Positions 8,749-17,763 of a stretch of DNA of 64,000 nucleotides are shown in pieces. The notes below the pieces were generated by a model that was not told the DNA's origin, did not search any database, and saw only the letters and a program-made list of their open reading frames with translations. The stretch is taken from positions 1,054,001 through 1,118,000 of the forward strand of contig CAVXYW010000002.1 of the NCBI GenBank assembly GCA_963766295.1, written 5' to 3'. A program made the position numbers and the translations under genes. The number at the start of each line of letters is the position of its first letter. Within the stretch, counting starts at the first letter, position 1. The DNA is from JBBDRJ01 sp963766295. Lineage in GTDB: Bacteria; Actinomycetota; JAICYB01.

Positions 8749-9122
8749 GCAGATCGCTTGCCGGCCAGGCGGGCCTCGGAGCTCGCCAGCGCCGCTTCGT
8801 AATCCGCATTCCCCGGACGCATCACATTGGCCATTCGCAGATGGCCGATGGCTTCCTGGAGCCGCCCCAAACGATCCAAGCTCAAGCCCCGTCCGAAGTA
8901 TCCGTAGTCGTTGGCCGGCGACAGCTCGATCACGACGTTGAACTGATCGAGCGCATTCGAAAATCGGCCGGCTCTGAAGTACGCGCGAGCCAGAGCTTCG
9001 TGTATCGAGGTCTTCCCCGGCTCCGCCGCGGCGGCACGCTCCAAGAGTGTGGCTGCGGCATGGAAATCGCCGGCCTCGATGAGCGAAAGCCCTCGCTGGA
9101 ACCACTCGTAGACGGCGGGCAT
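8745..9122 (-). CDS. Small tetratricopeptide-repeat protein
   Basis: 125 residues, ATG at 9122. Three TPR-like helix pairs are visible: residues about 2-35 (WFQRGLSLIEAGDFHAAATL), 36-70 (IHEALARAYFRAGRFSNALD) and 71-105 (YGYFGRGLSLDRLGRLQEAI). No signal peptide or membrane segment. TPRs mediate protein contacts; no partner can be named. It is immediately upstream of and translationally coupled to the HAD phosphatase (GTGA overlap), a pairing kept in other actinobacteria near tlyA. A 51-base gap separates it from the divergent DUF1015 gene. Confidence 0.85.
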   Translation of the reverse strand: MPAVYEWFQRGLSLIEAGDFHAAATLLERAAAAEPGKTSIHEALARAYFRAGRFSNALDQFNVVIELSPANDYGYFGRGLSLDRLGRLQEAIGHLRMANVMRPGNADYEAALASSEARLAGKRSA

Positions 9123-9172
9123 ACCTCAAGTATGGCCCCGGCCGTCCGAAGGCTGGGGCCTCCGACGCTACG

Positions 9173-10420
9173 ATGTCGAACGTGGCTACCGTTCGCCCGT
9201 TCCGGGGCGTTACCTACGACCCTGCGCGGGTCCCCGACCTCGGAGACGTCAGTTGTCCTCCGTATGACGTCATCTCCGACGCCGAGCGCACTCGGCTGTA
9301 CGAACGGCATCCTTACAACTTCGTGCGCATCTCAACCGGACGCGAAGAGGTTGACGACACGCCCGAACAGAACAAGTACACGCGCGCGTGCGGCTTCTTC
9401 CGTTCATGGCTTTGGGAGGGGATGCTTCACGAAGATCCCGAACCGGCACTTTACGTGTATCGCCAGGCCTTCGACGACCCGCGCGGCCACCTGAGGCGAG
9501 TCTGGGGCTTGCTTGCTACCATCGGGCTCGACGACGAGATCCTCGCGCACGAAAAGACGATGGCCGGTCCTAAAGCGGACCGACTCGCGCTGATGGACTC
9601 GATCCCAGCGAACCTCTCGCCTATCTACGCGATGTACAAAGAAGAGGGCGGAGCCATCTCGGCCGACTTGCCATCGCACACCGGAGCATCACCCGTGGCC
9701 GACTTCACCGACGACGAAGGCACTCGTCACACCGTGTGGCCGGTTCACGACGAAGCCGTCCACGAAAAGGTCGCCGCGGCCCTCAACACCTCGCCCCTGC
9801 TCATCGCCGACGGCCACCACCGATTCGAAACCGCCAAGGCCTACCGCGACAAACGGCGGTCCTCCGATGGTCCCGGCCCATGGGACTCGATCCTTACCCT
9901 CTTGGTAGACGCCGGCGCCCAGCCGGTGCTGATCCTCCCCTACCACCGCATCGTCCGCCGCGCCGACGCAGCGGATCCCTTGAAGATCGTTTCCGAGGCC
10001 TTCGATATAGAAGATCTCGGCCCCCCTGCCGACGAGCTGCTCAAGTCCTTCTCGGACGAGCTCTGGGATCGCACCGAGATGTTCGGAATGATCACAAGCG
10101 ATCGTCTCTACCGTCTCGTTCCCCGATCGACCGATGCGGACGAGATCCCGGCCGGGATCCTCGCGAAGCGCGCACTCGGACCGATGGGCATCAGCTCCGC
10201 TGAAGAAGGGCTTTCCTTCACGCCCCACGCCGAGCTTGTTCGGGACGAGGCCGCCGCCGGACGCGCCGTTTGTGGCTTCCTGATCCCGCCTGTGGAGATC
10301 GAGCGCGTCTGGAACCTGGCCGCCGGCGGCGGAAAGATGCCGGAGAAGTCGACGTACTTCCACCCCAAGCCACGCGACGGGATCGTCGTGAGAGCTCTCG
10401 AGCCTTGTGCCACGCCGTAG
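9173..10420 (+). CDS. DUF1015 family protein
   Basis: 415 residues, ATG at 9173. The N-terminus (VRPFRGVTYDP, then SCPPYDVIS) and the internal motifs IADGHHRFETAKAYRD and LAHEKTMAGPKADRLALM are diagnostic of DUF1015 (COG4198), a widespread family of unknown biochemical role sometimes misnamed after serine-pathway neighbours. No membrane segment or signal is present. The invariant GHHR motif suggests an active site. It is divergent from the TPR gene and followed 92 bases later by sodA, which has its own promoter-like sequence. Confidence 0.92.
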   Translation: MSNVATVRPFRGVTYDPARVPDLGDVSCPPYDVISDAERTRLYERHPYNFVRISTGREEVDDTPEQNKYTRACGFFRSWLWEGMLHEDPEPALYVYRQAFDDPRGHLRRVWGLLATIGLDDEILAHEKTMAGPKADRLALMDSIPANLSPIYAMYKEEGGAISADLPSHTGASPVADFTDDEGTRHTVWPVHDEAVHEKVAAALNTSPLLIADGHHRFETAKAYRDKRRSSDGPGPWDSILTLLVDAGAQPVLILPYHRIVRRADAADPLKIVSEAFDIEDLGPPADELLKSFSDELWDRTEMFGMITSDRLYRLVPRSTDADEIPAGILAKRALGPMGISSAEEGLSFTPHAELVRDEAAAGRAVCGFLIPPVEIERVWNLAAGGGKMPEKSTYFHPKPRDGIVVRALEPCATP

Positions 10421-10452
10421 CGAACCGGAGGCGAAGAGGGGTGGACGCAAAC

Positions 10453-10482
10453 TTGCTTGCCTGGTGTTCATACGGGTATAGC
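10453..10482 (+). promoter_or_regulatory. Putative sigma-70-type promoter of sodA
   Basis: A -35-like TTGCTT (10453-10458) and a -10-like TATAGC (10477-10482) are 18 bases apart. They are followed by an unusually strong ribosome-binding site (AAGGAGGG) eight bases before the sodA ATG at 10513. The placement is plausible but the boxes are only moderately close to consensus. Confidence 0.45.
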
Positions 10483-10512
10483 CCCTAGAGACAACCGACA
10501 AGGAGGGACCTC

Positions 10513-11115
<603 letters not shown>

Positions 11116-11180
11116 TCACCGCCTAGTCACCTCTAGGAGACCCTTCACCGGCACTCACCGGGGCCGAAGCCCTGGTAGGG

Positions 11181-12914
11181 ATGCCCGCTTATCGTTTGGT
11201 CCTGCCACAGTTGCGGCGTCGAAACGGCGCCGGAAAGCACGGGAGGATCCGCGGACTAGTCCGTTCGGGTGATCAAGGCTTCTCGATCATCGAGGTGCTG
11301 GTCGCCATCGGGATCTTCGCCGTCATCGCGTCGTTCATGGCTCAAACTCTGGCCGTCGGCATGCGCGGGGTGCTGCTGGGCAAACGGCGCGAGATCGCTA
11401 CTCAAGAAGCCAACCGAATGCTCGAGATCACGCGCAGCCTGTCATACAACGCCATCGGGCTTATCCAGACGGACCCGACGATAGCTTCCGACTCTGCGAT
11501 CGAGGCTCACTCGGGAAAACTCAGTTACCTAGCGAACTCGACATGGGAGCCCTTGGTTTGGTCGACGAATCCGTCGGGCCACCCATTCAATCCCCATATA
11601 CAAAGCCTCGCTCGCGGATCGACGGGATTGATTCGCCACATCTACGTGACCGGAGTCAACACAGACAGCGAGCCGACTACTTTCGAACTAAAACGCGTCA
11701 CCGTACAGGTCTCTTGGACGGGGGGCGGTACGGCCGGACCGGAGAACTCAGTACGAGCCCAAACACTGATCAACGAAAACGGGCTCATCCTCGACGGCGG
11801 AGGTCCGCTCACAGCGGAGACGTTCGCGACAGGCGGATCCTTGAAGATCAACTCCACTCTTCTGGGATTGTCCGCACCCCTTGACGTAAAGCTTCCGAGC
11901 AGCACCGGCGATTCGACGTTCCGCGCAGTGTCCACGACCAACTGCACGACCAAGTCGGCAAGCCTTGCCGCCCTGAATCTGGTGGACCTACCTGGGTATT
12001 CGGTGACGACAACAGCAGACGACGACGCTCGTACGGCCACGCCGCCCAACCCCGCACCGGCAACCAACTCGGGCATATTGACCATCCCGCTGGGCCCGGT
12101 TGCCAATCTCCTGGGAGCAGCGGTGAACTCACCCGTCGCATGCGAAGCCACCACTGACCCCCTGGGCCATGAAGAAGGAACGGCCTCCGCCCTAAGTGCT
12201 CTCAACGCAAGCGCGAATGTGCCGCTGCTCGGACTCCCGCTGTTGCCTTGGGTTCTTAATCTGGCAAACGTCCAGGCTCTGCCCGTCAGTCAAGAGATCA
12301 ACCACGAGCTTGTTTCCGGCCAACGAGAAATCGCGGCTTCGGCGAGCGGGTCGACAGGAGCGGTCAACCTCCTCAAGATCGCCGGCATCATCCCCGACGG
12401 ACTTTTCAAGCTCGATGCCATCACATACGGCGCGTCGGTGAGGGGTGCCGAGGGCACGCCCTCGGCAGGACCCGCCATCACTTCGCCAACCTTCAATCTC
12501 CGCGTCTTCGACGCCGGCAATCAGCTCGGGGCCGGCTGTGCCGCGGCGCTAGTCCCCGGTGTAACCGCGTCCAGGAGCGGCACCTACTGCGTGCTGGCCG
12601 TGAATCCCTCGGCGGCCGGCTTCACCGGACTCTCTATCGATCTCAACTCGAGTTTCCTGCAGAACCTTGGTCTCCTCCTGCCGGTGGTCAACCTCACCTA
12701 CAGCGTCAAGCTCGACATCCTTCCCCCGGCCAAGAGCCCGATCGCCGGCGTGACGGGACCCAACGGCGAGAAGCGCTGGTCGGCTGAGTACACACCGGCG
12801 TCGGTATCGACCTCGCTCGACGCCACGCTCCTCGGCACTTCGCTCATCGATGCCGACGTCGACCTGAACCTCGGAACGGTCAGCGCCAAGGCGTGCTCTG
12901 GAGCGACATGCTGA
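11181..12914 (+). CDS. Large prepilin-like protein with type III signal sequence (PilV-like)
   Basis: 577 residues. A basic leader of 33 residues precedes the prepilin cleavage site G33/F34 (QGFSIIEVLVAIGIFAVIAS) with Glu at +5, then a 20-residue hydrophobic helix, so it should be processed by a type IV prepilin peptidase. The rest (about 490 residues) is a secreted Thr/Ser/Pro/Ala/Gly-rich beta-type domain with several Cys (for example CTTKSA, CAAAL, CSGATC) and no recognisable enzyme. Ordinary pilins are 150-200 residues, so this is a pilin with a very large head, perhaps a tip adhesin or minor pilin. It is the first gene of a three-gene overlapping set; no pilus ATPase or peptidase gene is nearby. 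Confidence 0.8.
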   Translation: MPAYRLVLPQLRRRNGAGKHGRIRGLVRSGDQGFSIIEVLVAIGIFAVIASFMAQTLAVGMRGVLLGKRREIATQEANRMLEITRSLSYNAIGLIQTDPTIASDSAIEAHSGKLSYLANSTWEPLVWSTNPSGHPFNPHIQSLARGSTGLIRHIYVTGVNTDSEPTTFELKRVTVQVSWTGGGTAGPENSVRAQTLINENGLILDGGGPLTAETFATGGSLKINSTLLGLSAPLDVKLPSSTGDSTFRAVSTTNCTTKSASLAALNLVDLPGYSVTTTADDDARTATPPNPAPATNSGILTIPLGPVANLLGAAVNSPVACEATTDPLGHEEGTASALSALNASANVPLLGLPLLPWVLNLANVQALPVSQEINHELVSGQREIAASASGSTGAVNLLKIAGIIPDGLFKLDAITYGASVRGAEGTPSAGPAITSPTFNLRVFDAGNQLGAGCAAALVPGVTASRSGTYCVLAVNPSAAGFTGLSIDLNSSFLQNLGLLLPVVNLTYSVKLDILPPAKSPIAGVTGPNGEKRWSAEYTPASVSTSLDATLLGTSLIDADVDLNLGTVSAKACSGATC

Positions 12915-13495
12915 CGTCCTCTACCGCCGTGCAGCGCATCTCGCTTCGAGACGATCGGGGCTTCTCGTTGGCCGAGTTAACCATCGGTGCCGCTCTCGGT
13001 TCGATCCTGGTCTTGATCCTGGGGATATTTCTGGTCAATTCGCTGAGGACGGGCGCCTTCACACATGGACAGTCAGAAACGATCAATAACGTCCGTAACG
13101 CCGTGCAACAGATCGAAAAAGAGGTTCGCGGCGCCGACTCATTGGCATGGGCTCCCTCGGGAGCATGCTCCGGCTATGCCGCCGGCCGCTGCGTAACGGT
13201 CGGCGCTCAATCCCCCAGCGGGGTATTCAAGACGGTTCGGTACACGCACGCCGCCACCGAACTTCGCCGTGAGGAATTCGACTCCGGTACGTCGACGTGG
13301 CGGCCGCTGCGGACCATTATCGCGCGAGTCGTCAACAGCGGCGCACAACCGGTTTTCACATGCGATACGCAAGTCACATTGCTCCGGTTGACCGTGGACC
13401 TGCACATCGAGCCGACGCCGGCTTCTAATCCCAACTTCCACATTCAGACCTCGATCAGGCCGCGCAACTTTGCGTCCGTAGCCAACTGCACATGA
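12908..13495 (+). CDS. Prepilin-like protein (PilW/minor pilin type)
   Basis: 195 residues from the ATG at 12908, preceded by TGGAG and overlapping the upstream stop by seven bases; a GTG at 12893 is less likely. Cleavage site G18/F19 in RGFSLAELTIGAALGSILVL with Glu at +5, then the helix and a globular part of about 160 residues with four or more Cys (CSGYAAGRC, CDTQ, final NCT) that could form disulfides. Organisation matches minor pilins of the PilW kind. The next gene overlaps as ATGA, so the three are co-translated. Confidence 0.8.
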   Translation: MLTSSTAVQRISLRDDRGFSLAELTIGAALGSILVLILGIFLVNSLRTGAFTHGQSETINNVRNAVQQIEKEVRGADSLAWAPSGACSGYAAGRCVTVGAQSPSGVFKTVRYTHAATELRREEFDSGTSTWRPLRTIIARVVNSGAQPVFTCDTQVTLLRLTVDLHIEPTPASNPNFHIQTSIRPRNFASVANCT

Positions 13496-14880
13496 CGCGG
13501 TTGACTCGAACCTTCAGCGCACTCCGACGCGATGACGGGTCCTCGGTTGCAGCGGTGGTGATGATTTCACTGGTCGTCATCGCGATCGCAGGAGCTTCGA
13601 TCCAAGTCGCCCAGCACTCCAATGACGCAACCACGGTGGATCGCGAACGACTCCAAACGGTCGAATCCGCCGAAGCCGGCGTGAACGACTCGATCCGCCG
13701 ATTGGAAGAGGGAGCCGGCTGCGACGTGTCGCCCACCCCATTTGAGAACCTCTACGATCGCGATCGGATCGTCGGTCGCTACCGCGCGCAGATCCAGCCC
13801 GAAGCAGGGACGACGTGCGGACAAACTCTGACAAGGGTCATCCACGGTTGGGGATACGCGGCGACGGGGGGCACGAGAGCGCTGCGCCACCTCGAGGTCA
13901 CGGTGGAGCTCGTCCCGCAAGCGGGCTTCCCCTTCACGCTATTTGCCGAAGGGTCAACCGGCACCGTCTATGTCAAGAACAACGGGACCATTCAAGGAGA
14001 TGTCTATAGCGAGATCCTCGATCAGTCCCAGAACAACGTCACGGCCGACAACATCGTTACGCCCGGCTCCATCATCACGAAGAACAACGCGACCTATTCG
14101 GGCACGCTGTGGGCAGGCGGAAACATATCGGTCGGTGCGAATGGATCGATCGGTAAGTCCGTGATCGCGGCCGGGACCGCCGCGGGAACACAAGGGACCA
14201 TCACACTCCAGAACAATTCGGTCGTTGCCGGAGATGCCGTGGCCAAGTCGACGATCACGCTGAACGGCGGCGCGGTAGTGCAAGGGTCTACATCGCCGAA
14301 CAACCCCAACGTGCCCAAGCCGCCGGTATTGACTAAGCCTGCATTCACCTACAGCGCTTCTAATTACACACCGACTCCGGTAACGGGGACTGCGGCCCAG
14401 ATCACAACAGCCCTCAACAACTCCAAGAACAACCTGCAAGGCACCTTCCGTGCCACCGACGCAGGCACGGTCGTCTTCCCAGACTCGCTGACTGTGTCCG
14501 GCCCACTGAACGTCATCGCCGCTGGCAAGGTGGATATGGGTCGCACCATGCTCGTTTCCGGAGGGCCATGGCAGGTCGTCGTCGTCGGTCAGAGCACGGC
14601 TGCCGATTCCGTAGACATAGTGAAGAGCCTCACCGCGGCCTCAGGAATCGAGATGTTGCTCTACAGCAACGGCGGCGTCGACATGAAGAACGGCGTCTCA
14701 TTCGCCGGAGCTATCTACGCCGACTACATCGATGCGAAGAACACCTTCACGGTCACGCACGCGCCTTCACTGATGACCAACCCTCCCGCGGGCTTCACCT
14801 TCACCGGATCGTCGGCCTTCAGCTTCAATGTCGTGCCAACGCTGTGGCGCGAAGTTGTTCCGGGGCCGGCTCCGGCCTAA
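13492..14880 (+). CDS. PilX-like membrane-anchored protein with beta-solenoid-like passenger
   Basis: 462 residues, ATG overlapping the previous stop. An N-terminal hydrophobic helix (SVAAVVMISLVVIAIAGASI, about residues 18-37) follows a short basic leader, as in PilX-type minor pilins, but the canonical GF cleavage motif is replaced by DGSSV. Then comes an amphipathic stretch, and from about residue 150 to 265 an irregular repeat of short strands with NNGTI, NNATY, GANGSI and NNSVV turns. This resembles bactofilin-like or other right-handed beta-solenoid domains. The C-terminus is uncharacterised. With the two pilin-like genes upstream it probably forms one surface assembly. Function unknown. 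Confidence 0.72.
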   Translation: MTRLTRTFSALRRDDGSSVAAVVMISLVVIAIAGASIQVAQHSNDATTVDRERLQTVESAEAGVNDSIRRLEEGAGCDVSPTPFENLYDRDRIVGRYRAQIQPEAGTTCGQTLTRVIHGWGYAATGGTRALRHLEVTVELVPQAGFPFTLFAEGSTGTVYVKNNGTIQGDVYSEILDQSQNNVTADNIVTPGSIITKNNATYSGTLWAGGNISVGANGSIGKSVIAAGTAAGTQGTITLQNNSVVAGDAVAKSTITLNGGAVVQGSTSPNNPNVPKPPVLTKPAFTYSASNYTPTPVTGTAAQITTALNNSKNNLQGTFRATDAGTVVFPDSLTVSGPLNVIAAGKVDMGRTMLVSGGPWQVVVVGQSTAADSVDIVKSLTAASGIEMLLYSNGGVDMKNGVSFAGAIYADYIDAKNTFTVTHAPSLMTNPPAGFTFTGSSAFSFNVVPTLWREVVPGPAPA

Positions 14881-14908
14881 GTTCGCGGGTGCGGCATAAC
14901 ATGTCGCG

Positions 14909-15829
14909 ATGTCCGATCTGCGCCTGCCTTCGCCGCCCGGTGTAGACGTCATCGACGTCAACCTCTTCGGCGCCAAAGAGCTTTCTTGCAGCTACCTCGT
15001 GCACGCTGCCGAACCCGCGCTGATCGAAACCGGCCCGGCGACTGTCTTCGAAACCGTCCGCGATGAGCTCGCCCGCCGCAGAGTCGATCCCAAGCACATC
15101 GTTCTGACGCACATACATCTCGATCACGGAGGCGGCGCCGGCCACGTCGCCGATCTTTTCCCCGACGCGACGATCTGGGTTCACGATGTCGGCGCGCCTC
15201 ACGTCGTGGATCCCACTCGTTTGGTAGCAAGTGCACGCCGACTATTCGGAGATGCTCTGGACACCATGTACGGCGAACCGATCCCGGTGGCCGAGGGACG
15301 GGTTCGTTTGATGGACGAAGGGACAGTGATATCGCTCGGTGACCGCGAGCTAACCGTCCTCTACACACCAGGGCACGCGAGGCATGAAGTAACGGTCTAC
15401 GAGCCCGACACGGGGACGGCCTTCGTCGGTGACACCGCCGGGATCTGCTACGGCGACGACTGGCAGAAGCCCGCCACTCCCCCGCCGGAGTTCGACCTCG
15501 CCGCCGCGCTCGACTCGCTGGCTCGCGTGCAGAAGCTCAAACCCCAGACGATCTGTTTCACCCACTTCGGAACGGCCCGTGAGTCCGCGCTCGAGCAAGC
15601 GGCGGCCGATCTGCGCAAATGGGACGAGATCCTTCGGCCCTTGGTTCTAAAGGAAGCCGACGAGGACGAGCTCCTGGCCGCGCTCGAGCCGGCCGTCGGC
15701 GGCCCACCGGGTGACGATCATTTCGCCGGCGCAGCGTCCGAGCTGTCGTCGACGAAGAACAGCATGCTCGGTTTCCTCCGTTACTACCGGAAGCAGGCCG
15801 AGGCGGCTGCCGAAGGGCGCGCTACTTAG
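14909..15829 (+). CDS. Metallo-beta-lactamase-fold hydrolase
   Basis: 306 residues, ATG at 14909. The zinc motif HxHxDH is present as THIHLDHGG (His68, His70, Asp72, His73). The later ligands are in TPGHARHEV, FVGDTAGI and CFTHFG. It resembles the glyoxalase II/RNase Z-like hydrolase branch with a C-terminal helical domain; the substrate is unknown. No signal peptide. The 3' end overlaps the convergent TPR gene by eight bases. Confidence 0.9.
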   Translation: MSDLRLPSPPGVDVIDVNLFGAKELSCSYLVHAAEPALIETGPATVFETVRDELARRRVDPKHIVLTHIHLDHGGGAGHVADLFPDATIWVHDVGAPHVVDPTRLVASARRLFGDALDTMYGEPIPVAEGRVRLMDEGTVISLGDRELTVLYTPGHARHEVTVYEPDTGTAFVGDTAGICYGDDWQKPATPPPEFDLAAALDSLARVQKLKPQTICFTHFGTARESALEQAAADLRKWDEILRPLVLKEADEDELLAALEPAVGGPPGDDHFAGAASELSSTKNSMLGFLRYYRKQAEAAAEGRAT

Positions 15830-16490
15830 CGCCGATCCCCAAACGCCGCCGCTCGACGTCGAAGAACTCCGGATCCTCGGCAAAGATCAGGTCCCACCAC
15901 GGCCGCGAATCTCGCCGCCGGCCGGCCCGTTCCAGCGCATCGGCGAGTGCGTACCAGAGCCTCAGATGGTGTGGCTCGATGTTCGACGGCCTCGTCGGTC
16001 CCGACTCGAGGACGCTCACGGCTTCGTCATGACGTTCCAGGTCGTTCAGCGCGCCGGCCTGGACGACCAGCGCTTCAACCAAGACCTCCTCCCGCACTTC
16101 GGCTCGCGGGAAATCGCTGAGAACCTCCACCGCCTTCTCCGGTCGGCCAAGCGCTCGCTCGCAATCGGCGAACTCCGGGTCGCGATCACGTTTGTCCGAC
16201 AACCGCCGGTAGGCAGCGAGCTCACGTGCAGCTTCCCGGAACTGCCCGAGCTGGTAATAGACAAGCCCGAGGAGCTCACGGATGTGAACGGATCGCGGCG
16301 CCTTCGTCTTCGCCTCCAATAGTGACGCGAGCGCATCTTCGAAGCTTTCGGTATCGATCGCAGCTCCGGCCGCGGCCACGAGGTCTTTGACCCTGGTCGC
16401 ACTGCCGAAGTGCGCTACTTGACGTATCTCGCGAGCGATCTCCGGTAGGAGATCACGATGCTCGGGCGATCCTTCGGCACCGTCCGTCAC
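15822..16490 (-). CDS. Tetratricopeptide-repeat protein next to tyrS
   Basis: 222 residues, GTG at 16490, two bases after the tyrS stop. Helical repeats of TPR type are visible between about residues 45 and 190: FEDALASLLEAKTKAPRSVH, IRELLGLVYYQLGQFREAAR, and the segment around LGRPEKAVEVLSDFP. An orthologue sits close to tyrS in mycobacteria (Rv1691 type). Likely a cytosolic scaffold; no partner can be inferred. Confidence 0.82.
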   Translation of the reverse strand: MTDGAEGSPEHRDLLPEIAREIRQVAHFGSATRVKDLVAAAGAAIDTESFEDALASLLEAKTKAPRSVHIRELLGLVYYQLGQFREAARELAAYRRLSDKRDRDPEFADCERALGRPEKAVEVLSDFPRAEVREEVLVEALVVQAGALNDLERHDEAVSVLESGPTRPSNIEPHHLRLWYALADALERAGRRRDSRPWWDLIFAEDPEFFDVERRRLGIGAK

Positions 16491-16492
16491 GG

Positions 16493-17701
16493 CTAGACCA
16501 ACCGCCGAAGCTTGCGCTTCCCTACACCGATCACATGGCCGCGCACGCGCTCGACATCGACCTGTTCGTCCAACACAGTCTCGCCGTCGATGTTGACTCC
16601 ACGCTGTGCCTGCGTACGTCGTGCATCGCTCAGGGAAGTAACCAACCCGATGCTCTTGAGCAGCCGCGGAACATCTACCTGTCCGTCGATGACGCAGTCC
16701 TCGGGCAGAGCGACTTCCTGCACCTCTTCGGGAAGCTCGCGGTCTTTGAAGACGCGATCGAAATGCGCTCGCGCGGCCTCGGCCGCTTCAGCGCCGTGAT
16801 ACAGCGACACGACTTCCTCCGCGAGTGTTCGCTTCACCATCTCCGGCCGTAGTTCACCCGACTTCAGCTCAGCCTCAATCACGTCGATCTCGTCCGGTGC
16901 CACGCCGGTCGTCAGTCGGAAGTATTTGCCCATGAGCTCATCGGGCAACCGCATGAGCTTGCCGAAGATCTCGTCCGGAGGTTCGGTTATCCCCACGTAG
17001 TTGCCCAAGCTCTGGGACATCTTCTTCACGCCGTCGGTTCCTTCGATCAACGGCATGGTCAGGACCACCTGAGGTTCTTGACCGTATGACGCTCTGTATG
17101 TGGCGACCGACCATGAGGTTGAAGTGTTGGTCGGTGCCTCCGAGCTCGACATCGGCCTCAACCGCAACGGAGTCGTAACCTTGGAGCAACGGGTAGAGGA
17201 ACTCGCGGATCGAGATCGGCTGTTCTGCGGCGAATCGCTTCGCGAAGTCGTCTCGCTCGAGCATCCGAGCCACTGTGTAGTTCGTCGCGAGTTCCAGCAG
17301 GCCGGTCGTGCCGAGTCCGTCGAGCCACTCCGAGTTCCGCCGGATCTCGAGATTCTCATCGGACAGCACGAGCGAAAACTGTTTGAGTACGTGATCCGCA
17401 TGCGCGTCGACCTCGTCCTTGGTCAGCATCGGCCGGGTATCTTCCGCTCCGACGGGTCTCCTATCCGGGCCGTGTAGTCACCGACGATCAGCACCGCCGT
17501 ATGCCCCAGATCCTGGAAGGCACGCAGTTTGCGCAGAACAACCGCCCAGCCCAGCGTGACGTGATCGGCTCCGGGGTCCAGGCCGAGCTTCACGCGCAGC
17601 GGGCGACCGCCGGCGAGCTTGGACTTCAGCTCGTCCAGCGGGACGACCTCAGCTGCATCACGCGTGAGGATCTCCAGCTGCTCGTCAGGCTTGGGCGTCA
17701 C
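16493..17701 (-). CDS. tyrS: Tyrosyl-tRNA synthetase, reading frame broken twice
   Basis: Charges tRNA-Tyr. Read from the GTG at 17701 (preceded by GAGGGAG), the three frames add up to about 402 residues. They contain an atypical first motif (DHVTLGW), the amino-acid pocket GGTDQHFNLMVGR, the KMSKS-like KKMSQSLGN and a C-terminal S4 domain (RRTQAQRGVNI). The frame must shift at 17450/17451 (one base missing, restoring GDPSGAEDTRPML) and near 17091 (one extra base, restoring GRHIQRSYGQEPQ). The two shifts cancel in length. Sequence between the breaks is fully conserved, so I read this as an intact gene with sequencing indels. It is the only tyrosyl-tRNA synthetase in the window. Confidence 0.88.
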
Positions 17702-17744
17702 GAAACTCCCTCGAATCCAGCTCTTGCGTAGTAGAAGTATAGGA

Positions 17745-17758
17745 ATCGCTTGAGCGAT
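17745..17758. promoter_or_regulatory. Short inverted repeat between divergent tyrS and PBP genes
   Basis: ATCGCT-TG-AGCGAT forms a perfect 6-base inverted repeat in the 62-base divergent spacer. A -10-like TATACT for tyrS (minus strand, 17736-17741) lies beside it. It could be an operator for either gene, but it is short and unsupported by a second copy in the window. Confidence 0.3.
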
Positions 17759-17763
17759 CACCG

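Noticed and set aside
7732..9129. A single 465-residue frame that begins upstream of the HAD gene
   Set aside because: Its first 127 residues are the TPR gene read in the wrong frame; the HAD domain starts at the GTG at 8748, which overlaps the TPR stop.
9689..10501. A 270-residue minus-strand frame opposite the DUF1015 gene
   Set aside because: Shadow of a conserved gene; no domain, start context or neighbour supports it.
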